Assembly (NCBI GenBank): GCA_022792755.1
Contig: JAAWBP010000119.1
Location: 1-22,869 of the forward strand
DNA from: Oscillospiraceae bacterium
GTDB taxonomy: Bacteria; Bacillota; Clostridia; Oscillospirales; Ruminococcaceae
Reading direction: 5' to 3'
Length of the DNA: 22,869 nucleotides
Both the position numbers and the translations under genes were made by a program. Shown here piece by piece: positions 21,494 through 22,869 of this stretch. How positions within the stretch are numbered: the first letter of the stretch is position 1; every line of letters starts with the position of its first letter. Below the pieces are notes generated by a model. The model saw nothing but the letters and a program-made list of their open reading frames with translations, did not search any database and was not told where the DNA came from.

Positions 21494-22057
21494 ATGATAA
21501 CGATCATTCTATATGGTGAATCTGGTGAAAAAAATTTAGATCGCATCTTTGAGAAAAATTTAAAGCGGAACTACCAGGTACACATGGTGGCAGAGCGTGG
21601 AATTGCGACAAAAGGGAGCGGAAAAGAGCTGTTATTCCTGAATTCCAATCATATTGCTCAAGTCTGCGGCGGCCCTTCTGTCCTGGTTTTAAAGCCGAAT
21701 GCGGTGCTCACTGGGCTTTCCGAAATTCGGGGGAATGTAATCGCGCTCGTCCATTCAGCTTGCTCTGAGCAGTTAAAACTTCTTGCGGAAAAGAAAATCC
21801 GCACTGTTGTCTGCGGAATGTCTACAAAGGACACAGTCACGCTTTCGAGCTTTAACGACAACCGCGCCGCCGTTTCCCTCCAAAGGACAGTCGAAAATCC
21901 AGATGGGAAGCCGGTGGAACCGATGGAAATCACGCTGGAACTCGGTTTTCCTTACGATCCCCTCTCCGTACTGCTCTATACGGCCGCCATGATGATCTGC
22001 GGCGCTTTTTCTCCGCAAGAGGATTCAGATACCGCTGCTGCCAACTATCTCATGTGA
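21494..22057 (+). CDS. Unrecognised 187-residue protein
   Basis: I do not recognise the family. The protein is soluble, with no signal peptide or clear membrane helix, although residues about 158-172 (LSVLLYTAAMMICGAF) are hydrophobic. It has an alternating beta/alpha look: MITIILYGES at the start, ELLFLNSN, SVLVLKPN, NVIALVHSA and RTVVCGMSTKDTVTLSS, consistent with a Rossmann-like or P-loop-like core without a Walker motif. The C-terminal half has PMEITLELGFPYDPLSVLL. Codon use matches the neighbours and GGTGA lies five bases before ATG 21494, so it is probably a real gene. It stands alone between two terminators, convergent with the V-ATPase subunit D gene, so context gives no function. Confidence 0.75.
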   Translation: MITIILYGESGEKNLDRIFEKNLKRNYQVHMVAERGIATKGSGKELLFLNSNHIAQVCGGPSVLVLKPNAVLTGLSEIRGNVIALVHSACSEQLKLLAEKKIRTVVCGMSTKDTVTLSSFNDNRAAVSLQRTVENPDGKPVEPMEITLELGFPYDPLSVLLYTAAMMICGAFSPQEDSDTAAANYLM

Positions 22058-22076
22058 TTTCTTATAATAATATATG

Positions 22077-22128
22077 AAACCCCGGACAACCTCCTGCGGC
22101 ACTGCACAGGATCTCTGTCCGGGGTTTT
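22077..22128. terminator. terminator between the unknown gene and V-ATPase subunit D
   Basis: A 12-bp stem (22077-22088 with 22116-22127) with a branched loop that contains CCTG/CAGG, then TTTTCTT. It can act for both convergent genes, better for the rightward one. Confidence 0.85.
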
Positions 22129-22151
22129 CTTATTACGATTTTCTTTGCATA

Positions 22152-22869
22152 TCACGAATTCCCATAGGAATTCATCGCTTCAGCATCCATCGCTCTCTTT
22201 TCCTCGATGGATTCCTTTAAAATCATGTCCTTTACCTTCATCAGCCGGGTCGTGGTCGCACGGTCGTTTTCATCCAGCTTCATATTGATGTAGCGGATCG
22301 ACTCCTGCGTGTTCGGAATCATTACATATTCCAGCGCGTTGACCCGGCGGCGGGTTTTCTCGATTTCGTCCGCCATCAGCTGTGCTGATTTTTCGATCTC
22401 CGCCAGCTTCAGCATCTTACGGAATACCCGTCCCAGTGCATCCACAGCCGTATCCAGTTCTCCGGAAGTAGCCGCAAAACCGTAAGGGTAAATATCCGAA
22501 TCTGATTTGGTCTTGGTCTGGAAATCGTAGATCGGGACATTGACAGACATGATATTCTGAAACGTCATCGTCAGTTCTACGCTTTGCTTCGGGTAGAGGA
22601 GGGCCTGCTCCATCGCTTCGGAACTCATCAGCGCAGAGGCGACGGTAAAGGAACTGTGAACCGTCATCAGTTCCTCTTCCACCTCAGCACGGAGAGCACG
22701 AACCTCCCGCACCGTATCCAGAAACTGTTTCATCAGCTCATCCCGCTTATCCTTGAGCAGCTTATGGCCCCGCTGGGCGGTGCGCAGCTTGCCTTTAAGG
22801 CGGGTGAGCTCCATTCGGGTGGCGAGGAAAACCAATATATCGGGATCGGACGTTCGGCACTTGTTTGTA
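22152..22869 (-). CDS. atpD: V-type ATP synthase/ATPase subunit D (5' end at window edge)
   Basis: Subunit D is the coiled-coil central stalk of the V/A-type rotary ATPase and couples the catalytic head to the membrane ring. The hallmark TRMELTRLKGKL then AQRGHKLLKDKRDELMKQF lies at the N-terminus; a long helical middle and the C-terminal helix (RRRVNALEYVMIPN; IRYINMKLDENDRA) complete the family pattern. About 220 residues are visible from MELTRL. A TTG at 22835 is a possible start, but no ribosome binding site precedes it or the later ATG at 22814. The frame is open to the window end, so the real start is probably just outside. Other V-ATPase genes (subunits A and B) would be expected upstream of it, beyond 22869. 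It is convergent with the unknown gene. Confidence 0.92.
   Translation of the reverse strand, partial: TNKCRTSDPDILVFLATRMELTRLKGKLRTAQRGHKLLKDKRDELMKQFLDTVREVRALRAEVEEELMTVHSSFTVASALMSSEAMEQALLYPKQSVELTMTFQNIMSVNVPIYDFQTKTKSDSDIYPYGFAATSGELDTAVDALGRVFRKMLKLAEIEKSAQLMADEIEKTRRRVNALEYVMIPNTQESIRYINMKLDENDRATTTRLMKVKDMILKESIEEKRAMDAEAMNSYGNS

Overview
The window looks like the chromosome of a spore-forming Clostridia member, probably in the Oscillospiraceae/Ruminococcaceae neighbourhood. It encodes an alpha/beta-type small acid-soluble spore protein, a V-type ATPase subunit, GatC, the LL-diaminopimelate aminotransferase route to lysine and cell wall, and many low-potential iron-sulfur proteins. 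The lineage is inferred from gene content only. No transposase, phage gene, CRISPR array, tRNA or rRNA was seen.

Layout. (1) 1-258: the start of gatC, leaving leftwards, with a strong promoter. (2) 463-8324: an eight-gene rightward operon. A glutamate synthase split into separate amidotransferase, FMN/Fe-S and GXGXG polypeptides is interleaved with a polyferredoxin and an FAD/NAD(P) oxidoreductase; an ANTAR RNA-binding regulator, dapF and dapL follow. The operon starts with a compact 5' leader RNA: three helices around one junction, plus a loop complementary to the Shine-Dalgarno region. (3) 8388-9294: tyrA, leftwards. (4) 9415-14324: a long leader region with an apparent promoter and internal terminator, then cimA-leuC-leuD-leuB, the citramalate route to isoleucine (leuCDB also serve leucine). 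(5) 14353-15475: a lipoprotein with Cys-rich repeats and a CAP domain. (6) 15533-17100: a leftward ferredoxin gene and a divergent Crp/Fnr regulator sharing an operator region; just downstream of the ferredoxin is the decayed 5' end of an hcp (hybrid cluster protein) gene. (7) 17179-19492: a spore SASP gene with a sigma-G-like promoter, then glmS, both leftwards. (8) 19531-22128: a perfect 18-bp inverted repeat, an orphan oligopeptide-binding lipoprotein and an unrecognised 187-aa protein. (9) 22152-22869: V-type ATPase subunit D, leftwards, running to the window edge.

How it fits together. The first operon couples ammonia assimilation (glutamine + 2-oxoglutarate to 2 glutamate) to the glutamate-consuming DapL step, which returns 2-oxoglutarate. 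GltD is replaced by dedicated Fe-S and flavin subunits. The operon has two candidate RNA-level controls: the leader RNA, and an ANTAR protein whose receiver domain lacks the phosphorylatable Asp. The ferredoxin/Crp-Fnr pair looks like a nitrosative- or oxidative-stress module that has lost its hcp effector. The most interesting observations are the leader RNA at about 499-580, the hcp relic, the Crp/Fnr operator cluster, the 18-bp inverted repeat and the cimA leader. All functional statements are inferred from sequence by eye; no database search or folding program was run.
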